Of a stretch of 28,624 nucleotides of DNA, positions 1-20,099 are shown one piece after another. Position numbers and translations under genes: made by a program. Where the stretch lies: the NCBI RefSeq assembly GCF_000003605.2, contig NW_003155239.1, positions 793,519 through 822,142 on the forward strand, given 5' to 3'. Source of the stretch: Saccoglossus kowalevskii (Eukaryota > Hemichordata > Enteropneusta > Harrimaniidae). The notes beneath the pieces were generated by a model, which was not told the origin of the DNA, made no database searches, and saw only the letters and a program-made list of their open reading frames with translations. The number at the start of each line of letters is the position of its first letter. Position 1 is the first letter of the stretch.

Positions 1-32
1 AAGAAATAATAAATTGAACAAAATATTAAGAA
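1..32 (+). repeat. Copy A of a 32-bp direct repeat (partner at 589-620)
   Basis: The first 32 bases of the window (AAGAAATAATAAATTG... TATTAAGAA) recur exactly at 589-620. Similarity stops directly after base 32. The repeat could extend left of the window edge. Confidence 0.9.
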
Positions 33-588
33 AAACTAAACACTCCACTTGAGTTTATTGTAGACAATTACAAAAGGTCACTCATATACCATGCCAATTC
101 ATGCAAATCACTTACTTTGTCCTTGATATCAGACTGTTGCTTTTAAAAGTAATTTAAAAATACAAATATTTTTCTTCTTGTTCCTATAAATATATTAAAC
201 CGTAATTAAAAATAAGTAACAATGCTCATGATCCGTTAAAAAAAATGTAATATAGAAATACTTTACAATCCGCTCCGCTGCGATTGCCCTTATAGCCTTA
301 TAAAATTCCTGACCCACTGTTGCCATGGCAATATTTTTTGAATACAAATCTAATCCTACTCAGCTTTAGTGTGGGCCCACAGTTACTATTTGCCTTTTTG
401 ATATTGAAACGAAATTTGCCTTCAAAGTTGTGGCAACTGTCGCCAGAAACGTCTTTATAACTTTTCTGTGAGTCAAAAAAATAGTTCCGTCCTACTGTTG
501 TTATCATAGCGACCGAAAACTTGCTTGTTTGTTATAGCTTCCCAAAAAATGTGTCATTTATAAATCATATTAATTATATATTATTATT
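33..588. other. Segment between the direct repeats, no gene seen
   Basis: AT-rich non-coding sequence. The only notable feature is the palindrome TTGCCATGGCAA at 320-331, part of an X-box-like site. A 69-codon open frame on the minus strand (298-507) has no recognisable content. Confidence 0.5.
319..332. promoter_or_regulatory. X-box-like (RFX) motif, one mismatch
   Basis: GTTGCCATGGCAAT matches the RFX X-box consensus GTYNCCATRGNAAC at 13 of 14 positions and contains a 12-base perfect palindrome. No adjacent gene is visible, so function is unknown. Confidence 0.4.
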
Positions 589-620
589 AAGAAATAATAA
601 ATTGAACAAAATATTAAGAA
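589..620 (+). repeat. Copy B of the 32-bp direct repeat
   Basis: Exact match to bases 1-32, separated from it by 556 bases. No terminal inverted repeats were seen in the segment between, so it is not clear whether this is a duplication or the flanks of an insertion. Confidence 0.9.
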
Positions 621-2090
621 CAAGTCATTGAAAGTGACACTGTTCAAATTAATCATCCTGTACCAAACTTGGTCTTGACAATCACAAGATAAGAATGTAT
701 TTGAACTACTAGAGTATACCTGGCCTCGTACGGACACCAGCGCTGCACCAAATGACAACAAGCGTTCAAACGTTCAAGTCTATTAAGCATTAACATTTAC
801 TGAGTCTTGAAGTTCATTGAAAGTTCACGTCCATTAAGTGTTAAACTCTAATAAACAAGTTAATTAAGCACATTTCTAAAGTCGGACCAAGGTAAGTATT
901 GTCATGAATTAGTTTACGCGTATCTGTTGACCGACTTAATTAGCTGATTATTAGCTGAATTGCTGTGTTATGTCTGTCATCGTTTAGGCCTATTTGAAAG
1001 TTTTGGACGGAACTTGGCTCAGTGATTTGGAACTAATTACGAGATAACCGTCGCTATTCTATCGATTCTGACAGTTGGTATTCATAGTTATTAATGTAGT
1101 GAACGATTAATCAAAAGATATGACGTATCCAGTACTTAGTGTGATTGGCTTTATGATTGAAGGTTACGCCCTAGAGTCTTTTTACTGCATTGTAATTGGT
1201 TAGAGTTTTGAAAATGAATAAAGAGAGTTTTGAGTTGGTCTTGGGGAGCACAGCACGAGAGACGCAGTCGTAGTGCAGTCCTGGAGAGACTTGGAGCGAG
1301 TATTGACGTAGTCTAAGAGAGTCTTGGGTCAGCCTTGTGATAGTCTTGGAGATTTTTTCTCCAGGGCGCTGTGTCTTATAGTGTGCTCGATTGACCGACT
1401 AAGACGAGAGCTGAAACGTATTTCGTTGTGTGTGTCTTATTTGACTGCAAAGCTGAAGTGACTTTCCTGATCCCGTACCTCAAGAGGACGCGATAGAGAG
1501 ACGAGACGAGATTCCCCCTGACACGTGTGGAGAACCCGAGAGAAGAGAATTTACCCCTGATAGTATTACCACCTCTAGCACGAAGCCTTTCAGCCAACCG
1601 GCTTGTCTGTAGGTATGTTCAACCTTGATAGACTGGTTACACTTGCACTCAAGGCAAAACAGTTTTGGAAAAACCATGGCAACACTAGTTAAAAATATTT
1701 TTTAGCGGGGAGGATCATCAATCAGCCTACTTCCTTCTGATATTGATTGTATGTAACACATCAATAATGCACATACGACATACATCAGCAGCCAAATTTA
1801 ATTTATGCTAATATATGCTAATTTGTGAAAAAAAGTCACCAAAATGAACACCCAATGTCATTCCAGAAGCACGTATGTAATAGTATAAGTGCAAATGGAT
1901 ACTATATATTTGAAAATCATTAGTAATAACATTCCAAACAAATTCCGAAATTCTAAATATAATATGTTTATAAACGCTCGTTTTTCTTTGAAAAAAATGC
2001 ACATGACCACAACATATAGTCTCTGAAATTCAAAAAATATGTATGTATATGTATACCATGTATTGTAACATAATTTATGTATTTCATGGC
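621..2090. other. No gene seen; purine-rich stretch at about 1200-1560
   Basis: An imperfect 27-bp duplication occurs at about 768-836 (GTTCAAGTC.ATTAAG.. and GTTCACGTCCATTAAG..). A good donor-like AAG|gtaagt stands at 892. From about 1200 to 1560 the sequence becomes GC- and purine-rich, with recurrent AGTCTTGG/GAGAGAC words, unlike its AT-rich surroundings. It may be part of an old transposable element such as an LTR, but I saw no primer-binding site, terminal repeats or coding remnant. Confidence 0.4.
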
Positions 2091-2093
2091 GTG

Positions 2094-2228
2094 CAATATA
2101 TTTAAGGTCAATCATTGTGACCTTAAGCGTGGTCGATATGATCGTGTGAAATCCGACATCGTGGATAGGTTGGCGATGATTTGCTAGTGTGTATTCGCAT
2201 TCGACTATGCAGTGAATGACTATCTCAG
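2094..2228 (+). promoter_or_regulatory. Speculative promoter and non-coding first exon
   Basis: A TATA-like AATATATTTAAG (about 2095-2106) is followed by the palindrome TTAAGGTCA-n7-TGACCTTAA (2102-2126) and, 100 bases later, a consensus donor CTCAG|gtaagta at 2228/2229. This arrangement would fit a first exon of about 100 bases that splices to the acceptor at 8853. Other donors (892, 6708) are also possible; nothing here proves transcription. Confidence 0.25.
2102..2126. promoter_or_regulatory. Inverted AGGTCA half-sites, spacing 7
   Basis: TTAAGGTCA and TGACCTTAA are perfect 9-base inverted arms around a 7-base spacer. AGGTCA is the nuclear-receptor half-site. The usual inverted spacings are 0, 1 or 3, so the biological meaning of spacing 7 is uncertain. 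Confidence 0.4.
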
Positions 2229-2239
2229 GTAAGTAGCAA

Positions 2240-4766
2240 AGAATACTACTCGTATATGTGCATGTGGCAGTGTTTTTTCAGCATTGAGGGGCTTAATTAA
2301 GGATGTTACATCGCTGCCATCAACAATTGCTGCCAAGAGTAATTGAAAAGCGTCTATTGTTAATGTTGAATGAGTTTATGGTATCCATTTTTATCATTTT
2401 TTTAAATAAACTGTACTTCCGGTAATTAAAAGAATATTGACTGGGGTCACGAGGTTAATTTTCGAGAAAATGATTGTATTTTAGTGGATAGTGGTCATTT
2501 TGGCGGTTGTATAGTGCTTTCATCATAGGTTCCTATGGCAGAGATATTATGCCACATCTCATATTGTAGTCTGGTGACTTGGGCTGAAAAAATAATATAT
2601 TATTAACGATGAGGTACTTTATGTTTTCCTGAATTATTGCAACAATCTGGGTTTGAAGAAATGTCTATAAAGACAATTTTTGCTTAACATTAAGCTCTAT
2701 AGTATATGCTCTAAAAATAGGGATTTTTTAAAAATATGTGACAGTAACACACTATTTTATAGTTCCATGTGACAATAGCTCGAGTTTACAGAATAAATGG
2801 GGTTTATGACCAACCTTCTCAAAAATGATGAGTAGGCTTCTCTACCTTAAGACGCCACCCCCTTTGAAATCGCCTGGCTATAGTAAATTACGGTCCAATT
2901 TACAGATATCGAGGACGGGGAACTTGAATACTGTCAACTGATACACATACTGCGTGGGGTCACTGGTGTTGTGGTTGAAAATTATAAGTATATTCGTCAA
3001 AATGTCGCTTTAAAGTTTTATTAAAATCAAAATCAACTCATGCATTGATGTGATGCATTTTTTGAGGAGGAGTGTACAGGGTGTCTGATGGCTATGAAGA
3101 TGGGGTTGAGGCCATGCTGTACGACAATTTCTGCGAATTTGTTTTACGCTATGTTTACCAACCCGGTTTTCCGATCACCAATCGGATTAAAATTTGATAT
3201 AGATAGATGCTGTGGAAGTCCATATATAGCACATTCTTTATTATCACGAGTGCTCAATGGTATTTACTCTGTGAATAATATTATTGACTTACTCCCATCG
3301 GATTACGTTGTTAATGTTGCATTCTACCATTTGCCGCGGCCTATTAACATTACAGTGTCCATACGATGTCATGTATCCATGTGTAAAGAGGAAATAGCCT
3401 GACAACACATCTTTGGCCTAATCACATTTTATCATCTCGAGAGATCTCAATAAAACACGCCTGGCGATGACACGGTGTATAGTTCACTATAATAACTGAC
3501 AGATTTGCAAGATCAAAAATCGAAATACGCATAGATTCACAGTGAAAAAAAAACACCACAGTAAAAGCTTTGTAAAGCACACTACGCGAAAATACAAACA
3601 TCTAAACTACGATATAATAAAAAGGATGGAATCGCAAACTAGTGGAATTGTAATGATGTTCGACAAAAGCTAAAAACGTTCACTACAAAAAGACAAACGA
3701 ATTCACATAGTCGACCGACAGAGCTAGTATTAACAGTTTCCGATCGATCGAGTAGAAAGTCGGGAAATATATATCGATACGCGGTAAGTCGCAATCGGCA
3801 GTGTGGGCAACAGCTTTCGCTGAATCATAACAGTTTTGTTTCTGTGGGAGTAAAAGCTTTAACGTTCTGGTGGCCTCGATCACATAGTTAAAACAGGAGA
3901 AGCAAGACAAATGTTTGATCAGCAAAAACCAAAAAAAAATCCTCATAATTTCTGTAGTTCATCAAGGGGTTTGTATGCGACTACAGTGAATGTTAGTGAT
4001 ATTTACAGGAATGTATCACAAAGTAAAACAAATGCACCTAGCTAATACATTGAGCTACGCGAAAATAGATGATATACCACGGCCCCGTGTTTAGAGGTAA
4101 GCCCCAAATGTGAATAACACATACAGGGGTTGTCTCCTTCCGTCAAAAGAAATCGGCAAGAATAAGATTTCGCGCCACGGACGTAGGTCCTGATAGAATG
4201 CGATTATATAGCCGCGTATAATAGGAAGAAATTGATATGTTGACGAACAAAACAGTTGTCAATGTGACACAGTTAACATGATCAGGTTCAAGACCACGTA
4301 ATTATGTAGAAGTGCCCCGTCCCTGAGAACTAAGTATGAACTTTACCATAAGTGTTAGAACAAAATAAAAAAATAAACGAATGCGGTGTGTGGTGTCCCA
4401 GACTTATTATTACACAAACATGAGGACATTAATTCTAGTCGTCGTTTAAATCAAAGTAATGCCATTTTGAAAACAGAAAGTGTAGCAAAATGGCTCAAAG
4501 TAAACACTATTTGGCACTTTACTAACAAGGACGAACGATAGAGAAGGTGAATGCAACTCGTGTTAGGTTGTACAGTGTGTGGCATACTGTCGCAAAATCG
4601 TTTTTGAAGTTCAACTCACTGAAACTACCATGAAATAAATTACTTTTAAAGAGGGTCTTTACTATCAATATCAGAATTGACCAAATTAATAAAATACATA
4701 ATGCTTCAAATTGAAACAAATAGTATTTCACACCAAATGGTGCAATTAATATTACAAGAATACCTC
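2240..4766. other. Intergenic or 5' intronic sequence, no gene seen
   Basis: AT-rich non-coding sequence. A 104-codon open frame at 3088-3402 (+) has no known domain, no clear splice sites and no codon bias, so I do not call it a gene. No tRNA, simple repeat or transposon terminus was seen. Confidence 0.45.
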
Positions 4767-4841
4767 AAAGTATGCACGAAGACAGTACAACGGAAGTATC
4801 GACCGACGCTGAGTGTACTTTACTGTCTTCGTGCATACTTT
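4767..4841. repeat. Perfect 21-bp inverted repeat with 33-base spacer (hairpin)
   Basis: The left arm 4767-4787 (AAAGTATGCACG... GACAGTA) is exactly complementary to the right arm 4821-4841 (TACTGTC... CATACTTT). Inside the spacer, AAGTA (4794-4798) pairs with TACTT (4816-4820) across a 6-base bulge, leaving a 17-base loop. The transcript would form a hairpin of about 75 bases. It could be a small-RNA precursor, a MITE remnant or a cruciform; nothing else here identifies it. Confidence 0.9.
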
Positions 4842-5213
4842 TCGGCATGCTCGTGATAAGCTCATATTATTAAGTGTAGCACGTGGTTTTAATTATGAAC
4901 CGTTCTGTGCAATAAATGTATACCATTTTATGGCATATCATGTTTATGTATTTTCATTTAATAGAAAAAAAATAGTATGATCTCTGGTCAATTATTCAAG
5001 AACTGTCCATTTTTTCATAAATAGTTGTGTTAACTTCATGAGAGTTAGTGGTAATTCAAATAATGTGTTAATGTCAACCTCAAGTGTTCTAGAACATGTT
5101 CTAATTCAACAACTTGCATTTTCTAAAACGCTGATTAGTATTTTCCAGATGCGTGAATTTTGGCGGCTAAATGGGTTTCAAATATTACGATTATTATTAT
5201 GGTTAATAATATT

Positions 5214-5463
5214 CAATATACTATGGTCATTGGTCAATATACTATGGTCAATAGTCAATATACTATGGTCATTGGTCAATATACTATGGTCAATAGTCAA
5301 TATACTATGGTCAATAATCAATATACTATGGTCAATAGTCAATATACTATGGTCAATAGTTAATTTACTATGGTCAATAATCAATATACTATGGTCAATA
5401 GTCAATATACTATGGTCAATAGTTAATTTACTATGGTCAATAGTCAATATAATGGCCAATAGT
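5214..5463. repeat. 21-bp minisatellite, about 12 copies
   Basis: The consensus unit is CAATATACTATGGTCAATAG plus T. Unit starts fall at 5214, 5235, 5256, 5277, 5298, 5319, 5340, 5361, 5382, 5403, 5424 and 5445. The last unit is 19 bases with a deletion. Variants are patterned: CATTGGT ends alternate with CAATAGT ends in units 1-4, and a TAATTTAC variant appears in units 8 and 11. The period is a multiple of three, which makes long open frames on both strands; these are not genes. Confidence 0.97.
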
Positions 5464-8400
5464 GTCGTAGATATGTTTTTTTTAGGAAACAGTAGTGTAT
5501 TGCATGTGGGAGAGGTAGGAAGGATGGTACTAATAATTTAATCTGTCTCTGTCACCCCAACCCACACCTAACCCTGATAGTTATTATGTACTTGGCAATT
5601 TTAGAAGATGACGAACGCATTCTTTTTGTTCAATATTGTTGAGCTTTATGTCGGTAATACTTAGTAAATATGCGATTGCCTGGCACTGCCTTTGTTTGGT
5701 TTTATTTCGCTTTTCATTGCTTCATTTTTATTCGATTTAATTTTCTCGTCGGTATGCTGCGCTCACACTGCGCGGACGTTCCATGTTATGATGTTTATAC
5801 AATCACGTAGGTACAGCCTTTTTATAGCGCACGTTCACTTCATTTGTTTGTGTCCATGTGAACTGCTAAAAGAATGCTTTTACGTACACTCCTTGTGAAG
5901 ACCTGTTCTCTGATTAGTTCTCTGACCTTCGCTCTGAATCCTCGCAAATATTGCCACCAAACCGCAGTCAGCGTGCCGATCGTGATTCATCAATTGGGTT
6001 CATACTGAGATCGCAGCGTGGCGTGTCAACAGCCGAGTGAGCTATTCATAGTGGTTTGCTCAGCGGCGGTGTCCCCTGAATTGAAATCGAATGACATTCA
6101 GCAACTCTGCGTGGCTCCATGCGGCAGGTTGTTACAATGATAGTGGTAGCCAATGTGGGCGTCGCTACAGCTACACGCCTGTCATTTCTATCACATGACA
6201 GGAAGGAAGAAAACTGGCTTACATGACTGAACTGTAAGAGAGGTTTGCGTCTACACTGTGTCCCAACGTACGTCCAAGGAAGTTGCACCCGGGTGACGGG
6301 CATAGATTCGAATCTTGAGCGAAGTTTTAGGTTTGTATATTTTCCAAATCGGCGAGCGCTTTTGGCAGAATATTCCTGTTTTATCAAGTCTAATTTGACA
6401 TTCTTAACGTACTTGTCAACAATAAGCGCAACAATAATGCAAACAATCCTGTACGATGGTGACCGTTCAGCGCAAAATGGTTCTCATGTCCTGTGCCTCT
6501 TTCGCGCAATCACCAATTGTAAGCGTGACCGTGTTTATATTCTTACAGGCGGAGTGTTCACTTTTTTAAGCACATTGTGGTGGGAGTAATTTTGTAAAAA
6601 CACTGTCAATGAGCCTTTGTATGCATGTATGTATATGGGTGTGTCTGTAGTCACTTGAATACAGCTAGTCTTGTACAAATTCAAGTGTATGTACCACAAA
6701 AGCACAGGTAAGGTGGAATGAATGCGGAATCGTAGTCAAATAGTTTGTTTGTCCCAGAGAGGCTTTTGTAAGAACGTATTGTCCTCTATCGGTGTTTATT
6801 CATGAAATGGTACGAACAGAAGTCCGGCAGCGATATAATAAGAAACACGACTACATAGAGTCGTGTACTAATACCTACCAAGACATATGGTTCTCACTTT
6901 GCGATGGGCCCGTGTCTGGGCATCTTTTAATGATGTGTATCTTCATACAGGTACATAATTGTATTCGTAATTTGCTAGGCGGTTCCATTTAAAGCCAAAT
7001 TTACTCCATACATAACATGACGTTAGATAATATTTACGTGATGGGTCGCCGTGTTTTTTCTGCTACATTGATGAATTGAGTCGAATTTGTTTACATTGTG
7101 AAATTGACAACCCGTCAATTGCATTACAGATGACCTCATAAATTAAATTGGATTTAATATCAATAACGGAGTGTTAATAATTAATAAAACAAATTACAGC
7201 ACGAGTTTAGTTAAACTGATATTACTGGGTCCTGAATTTGATACCATCCCTATTATATCAAATGTATACCACAAATTGCTTACATTTGTTGTGACTGGAT
7301 TTATATAAATATGTTTATTGTAATGTTCCTTGTAGAGGTGAGCACTATGACGACCCTCCACTTTTCTATCAACAATTCCTTTTAACGTCGTGTAGAGTCA
7401 ACAATGAGAAACCAGAAGGATTGTGTGTGGATGTAATACTAAGCGCCTTGGTATAAATCGACCGACAAAACCTATACCAACAAATGTAGTTTCAATGTTT
7501 GTTTTAAAAACTAGTGACAGTGTTTGGTGTTAACGCTTTACTACAACACTAGTTTATCGAATTAGGTTATGATTGTTCCAAAGAATTGTTAATGATTTTA
7601 TTTTTCCTGGAAAATGGATACGCAATAAACGGTATTGACAAGCGAGTCGTGGCAATTATAAAAAAATATGTAATGTGGTGTTGGACTAGTCAACTAATTA
7701 TGACCATACGATAGCATGTGTTGCTCACCATTCTATTTTAGTATATTTGATCAGATTCTTTTTCCAATTTATCGGCTCGGGTTCTTAAAGATGCTTTGTT
7801 AGATTTATGGTGTTGGACATAATTATCTCTGTGTTCCGAGTAACTTCTGAACTGAATGATTTTACAGTTGTTACTTAATTGACTTACCCAATTCGCTGCT
7901 TTGGAATCTGTAAAATGGTTTACTGTGCATATAGCCACTAACTAGTTCACTAAGTACGTGTGTTCTTATTGATATGGATCATATCTTGCCATGGAAGACA
8001 GTGAACTTTATATCTTCAGCACAATACTCCGATAAAACCATCACACCCAAATCACGATGTTATATATGTTGCATTGTGTTAATTGTATTGAACTTACACG
8101 TCAATTTGCTCGGTAGCAGAATGGTTTTCCTTTGATAAAGCCATGGTATGGCATAAAGACTACTTGCTGTGTCCACGACAAATAAAAAAAAACTGTCATT
8201 CAACAACACGGGGATACTGATGAAATTCCGGTGTTTAAAACATATTGCGACGAAATTGTAATGCCCCCACCCCCCGGGGTTGTTTGTTTTCGGGCACTGA
8301 CGTCTCACGGGGGGCGTTTTTGTGTGTACATCTAAACAAACCTTTATGACGAATGTTGATTCTCAACATGTCAATTCATCATATGTTTGACCATACCAAT

Positions 8401-8840
8401 GTAGACATCGCATGTACAACTGGTTTTCGGAAGAAAGACTACTACAGTCGGTACAGAAACCCGGTCCAGATTAAGTTCGTTGCAACTTGTTACATTGTAT
8501 TGCTACTTAACTGATAATAACACATTATCATCCATGCTCAGACATTATGTAAGTTTGCCAAGTACGCCCACTGTAAATGAACAAAGACACGTTTTATCGC
8601 ATTATCTCGTGTAGTCTTGTGTAAGCAAACAATCGGAATTCACTAAGGACACATTTTCTGTTATCCCTTGAATCTATAGCGGGTGCGTGATTACAATAGA
8701 CTCCCAGTGATCCGGACGGATTTCCTGCGATGGTTGCAGTATTTCTTTGTCTATATAATAGAGGATGACGGCTATACAGTAACACTGAGGCGGAACGTCG
8801 ACGACGTTTGGATTGATATATGTCAATTTGTACAATTGTT
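5464..8840. other. Upstream region without a recognisable gene
   Basis: Between the minisatellite and the transporter I see only scattered open frames under 115 codons with no domain. At 6708 there is a donor-like CAG|gtaagg that could belong to a leader exon. A C/G-rich patch lies at 8264-8315. If the transporter's first exon is further upstream, most of this stretch would be its first, untranslated intron. Confidence 0.45.
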
Positions 8841-8877
8841 TTTCTTTTTGTAGTACTTCTTGGTATAGTGCACAGAA
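8841..8877 (+). promoter_or_regulatory. Likely 3' splice site of a 5' UTR intron and start-codon context
   Basis: A run of T ending tttctttttgtag (AG at 8852-8853) stands 24 bases before the ATG, as expected for a 3' splice site. The presumed leader 8854-8877 contains an in-frame TAG (8866-8868), so translation cannot begin upstream in this exon. The ATG has GAA before it and G after it. The first, non-coding exon must then lie further upstream; its position is not proven. Confidence 0.55.
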
Positions 8878-18350
<9,473 letters not shown>

Positions 18351-18790
18351 TTTTATCAGAAATGATAATTCTTATATCGGAATGAATAATGTACGACGTC
18401 GTGTGTTGCGTTTACACTGCAAAAACTTAATGACCAACGAGAAAACAAATACATTTGGTCTTGGGACGAGGCTAGTACACAAGGCCACAACAACTGCGTT
18501 GTTTTGAATATTCTAACTTCGTTAAAACATTTATTTTATGGAATTAATGGGGTTTTAAGTCATTTGAATGGTAAAGTGGGTACTTTACTCCTGTCAATGT
18601 GAACTGAACAATACTTTGTATATGTGCATTTACTTATGATATATGCATTTGATATGGCGTGTATGTGTCATAAACTCGGCTGTATGTTAGTAATGTTTAT
18701 TTTCGGTTTATTTATTACTGCAAATTCATAATATTTCGGGTTAACTTTACAAATTAAATAAATAAAAATCGGGAATCAGAGAGACACAAT
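18351..18790 (+). other. SLC23 3' UTR with overlapping polyadenylation signals
   Basis: About 440 bases follow the stop codon. Two overlapping AATAAA hexamers lie at 18757-18762 and 18761-18766. No other canonical signal was noticed between the stop and these. Cleavage would be expected about 10-30 bases beyond, near 18776-18796. A perfect short palindrome (GACACAAT-ga-ATTGTGTC, 18783-18800) sits in this cleavage zone. Confidence 0.6.
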
Positions 18791-18800
18791 GAATTGTGTC
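18783..18800. repeat. Short perfect inverted repeat at the expected 3' end
   Basis: Arms GACACAAT and ATTGTGTC are separated by two bases. The site lies about 20 bases after the AATAAA signals, so it could fold in the 3' end region of the transcript or be chance. Confidence 0.4.
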
Positions 18801-20020
18801 ACTCACCAACTCTGCTACTACGATGAATTCTTCAGGGCATACTTAGCTACATGATGACTGCAACACGGACAGCCAAGTTAAAAGTCTCTGCCGAGTCAGT
18901 GAGGTGTTTATTAACTATTTACCAAACTTCACCTATCAATATATCAATGTCATGTAAGCGTTGTATTATAGTGAATTGAGTATTCGTTCTTACAATATCA
19001 ATATGTTTAAACCATTTATTTATTTTAAGTAACTTCTAAAAATTAATTTTAAATCGATTATTACTAGAAAAAACGTGTCTTCTTATTTATAGTCGCCGTG
19101 GTGTTTGTGAGTTTCAAAGTTGCTAAATTATCAAATTGTTACATTTTTATCATTTTTGAGACGAGCAAATTACAGTCTTATGTGAATAAGACATGAAAGA
19201 AAAAAAATTGTCGCTTGAATTTTAATTTGGATATTTCTTTCAATATTAATCATCTGCTTGGGGCCCTTTGCAGACAGATGCTATTCATTTTGAATTCCAT
19301 CAGAGTCTACTCCCAACCCAACTTGCCATTCTGTGATTGACCAGTTTCATTCAAACTCGGTAAATTATACAAATTACAGCGTACGTGTGCAATGTATATT
19401 TGATGTTGTGGGATTTTTATTTATTTATTTCAAATGGTTTTGTGCCAAATGACATATCCAGACATGAAGTCAGGGTACTTGCTGTCTCTCCCGATTTGTT
19501 TGTTATATACAATCTGGTCTCCAAACCCAATACCACGTGTTTGGGTTATGGGCTCATACCACTCATTAAAACTCCATAGACGACAATGTTAACATATAAG
19601 GAGATTGCTATATGAAAATGATAAACAAAGTTGAAAACATGGCTCAAAAATGGGAAATCAACATGCCAGTAATCAACCAAATGAAAAAACATGCCTGCTC
19701 ACACCTTTACAAATCGCAGGTAAACAAGACACACCTACTGTATTTGCATTGCACCTAGAGAAATCACTGGAAAAAAACACCAAGGTTAGAACATCCAAAT
19801 ACACACAGAATAAACCCACAGGTACACAGCCGCTAAGTAATAAGCAAAAGATCACATGTTAGCCTCACCTTTGACCCAGTTGATGCACGCCCTCAAAGAA
19901 GGCGCACCTGAGAAAAATATTTAAACAAAATCATTGGGTCTTGCAAGGCATTTAAATTGGGCTACGAATGATGATTGGTTGATTAGTGGCATGACCTTAT
20001 ATACTGCAGGGTGAACGGCC
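18801..20020. other. Intergenic, no gene seen
   Basis: AT-rich sequence downstream of the transporter. A 7-bp inverted repeat around a CACGTG E-box lies near 19530-19556. The segment from about 19680 to 20020 may be the body of the SINE whose tRNA-like head is at 20021-20093, read on the minus strand, but no tail or target duplication was identified. Confidence 0.4.
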
Positions 20021-20093
20021 GGCTGTGGGAAACGAACTGAAAACCTCCCGATGTGAGGTCAACTTGACACGCTAACTACTGTACCAGATCCAG
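20021..20093 (-). mobile_element. tRNA-derived SINE head or decayed tRNA pseudogene
   Basis: On the minus strand the sequence reads TGGTACAGTAGTTAGCGTG, closely resembling the tRNA D-arm/A-box (TGGC.CAGTGGTTAGCG). It is followed by a 5-bp anticodon-like stem (ACCTC-loop-GAGGT) and AGTTCGTTTCC, close to the B-box GGTTCGANTCC. No acceptor stem can form, so it is not a working tRNA. A pol III SINE head is the best explanation. Confidence 0.6.
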
Positions 20094-20099
20094 TATAGT

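Noticed and set aside
3088-3402. 104-codon open frame on the + strand
   Set aside because: No recognised family, no splice support and unremarkable composition; length is compatible with chance in 28 kb.
5038-5541. 167-codon + strand open frame and the 93-codon minus strand frame over the same place
   Set aside because: Both exist because a 21-bp repeat without stops is tandemly arrayed; the product is a low-complexity heptad with no domain.
6301-6315. AGATTCGAATCT palindromic B-box-like word
   Set aside because: No companion A-box and no stems; considered chance.
6046-6589. Overlapping 113- and 114-codon open frames on opposite strands
   Set aside because: They overlap each other, match no family known to me and lack splice or start context.
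7983-7996. CTTGCCATGGAAGA as another X-box
   Set aside because: Only about 11 of 14 positions match, which is expected by chance in this length.
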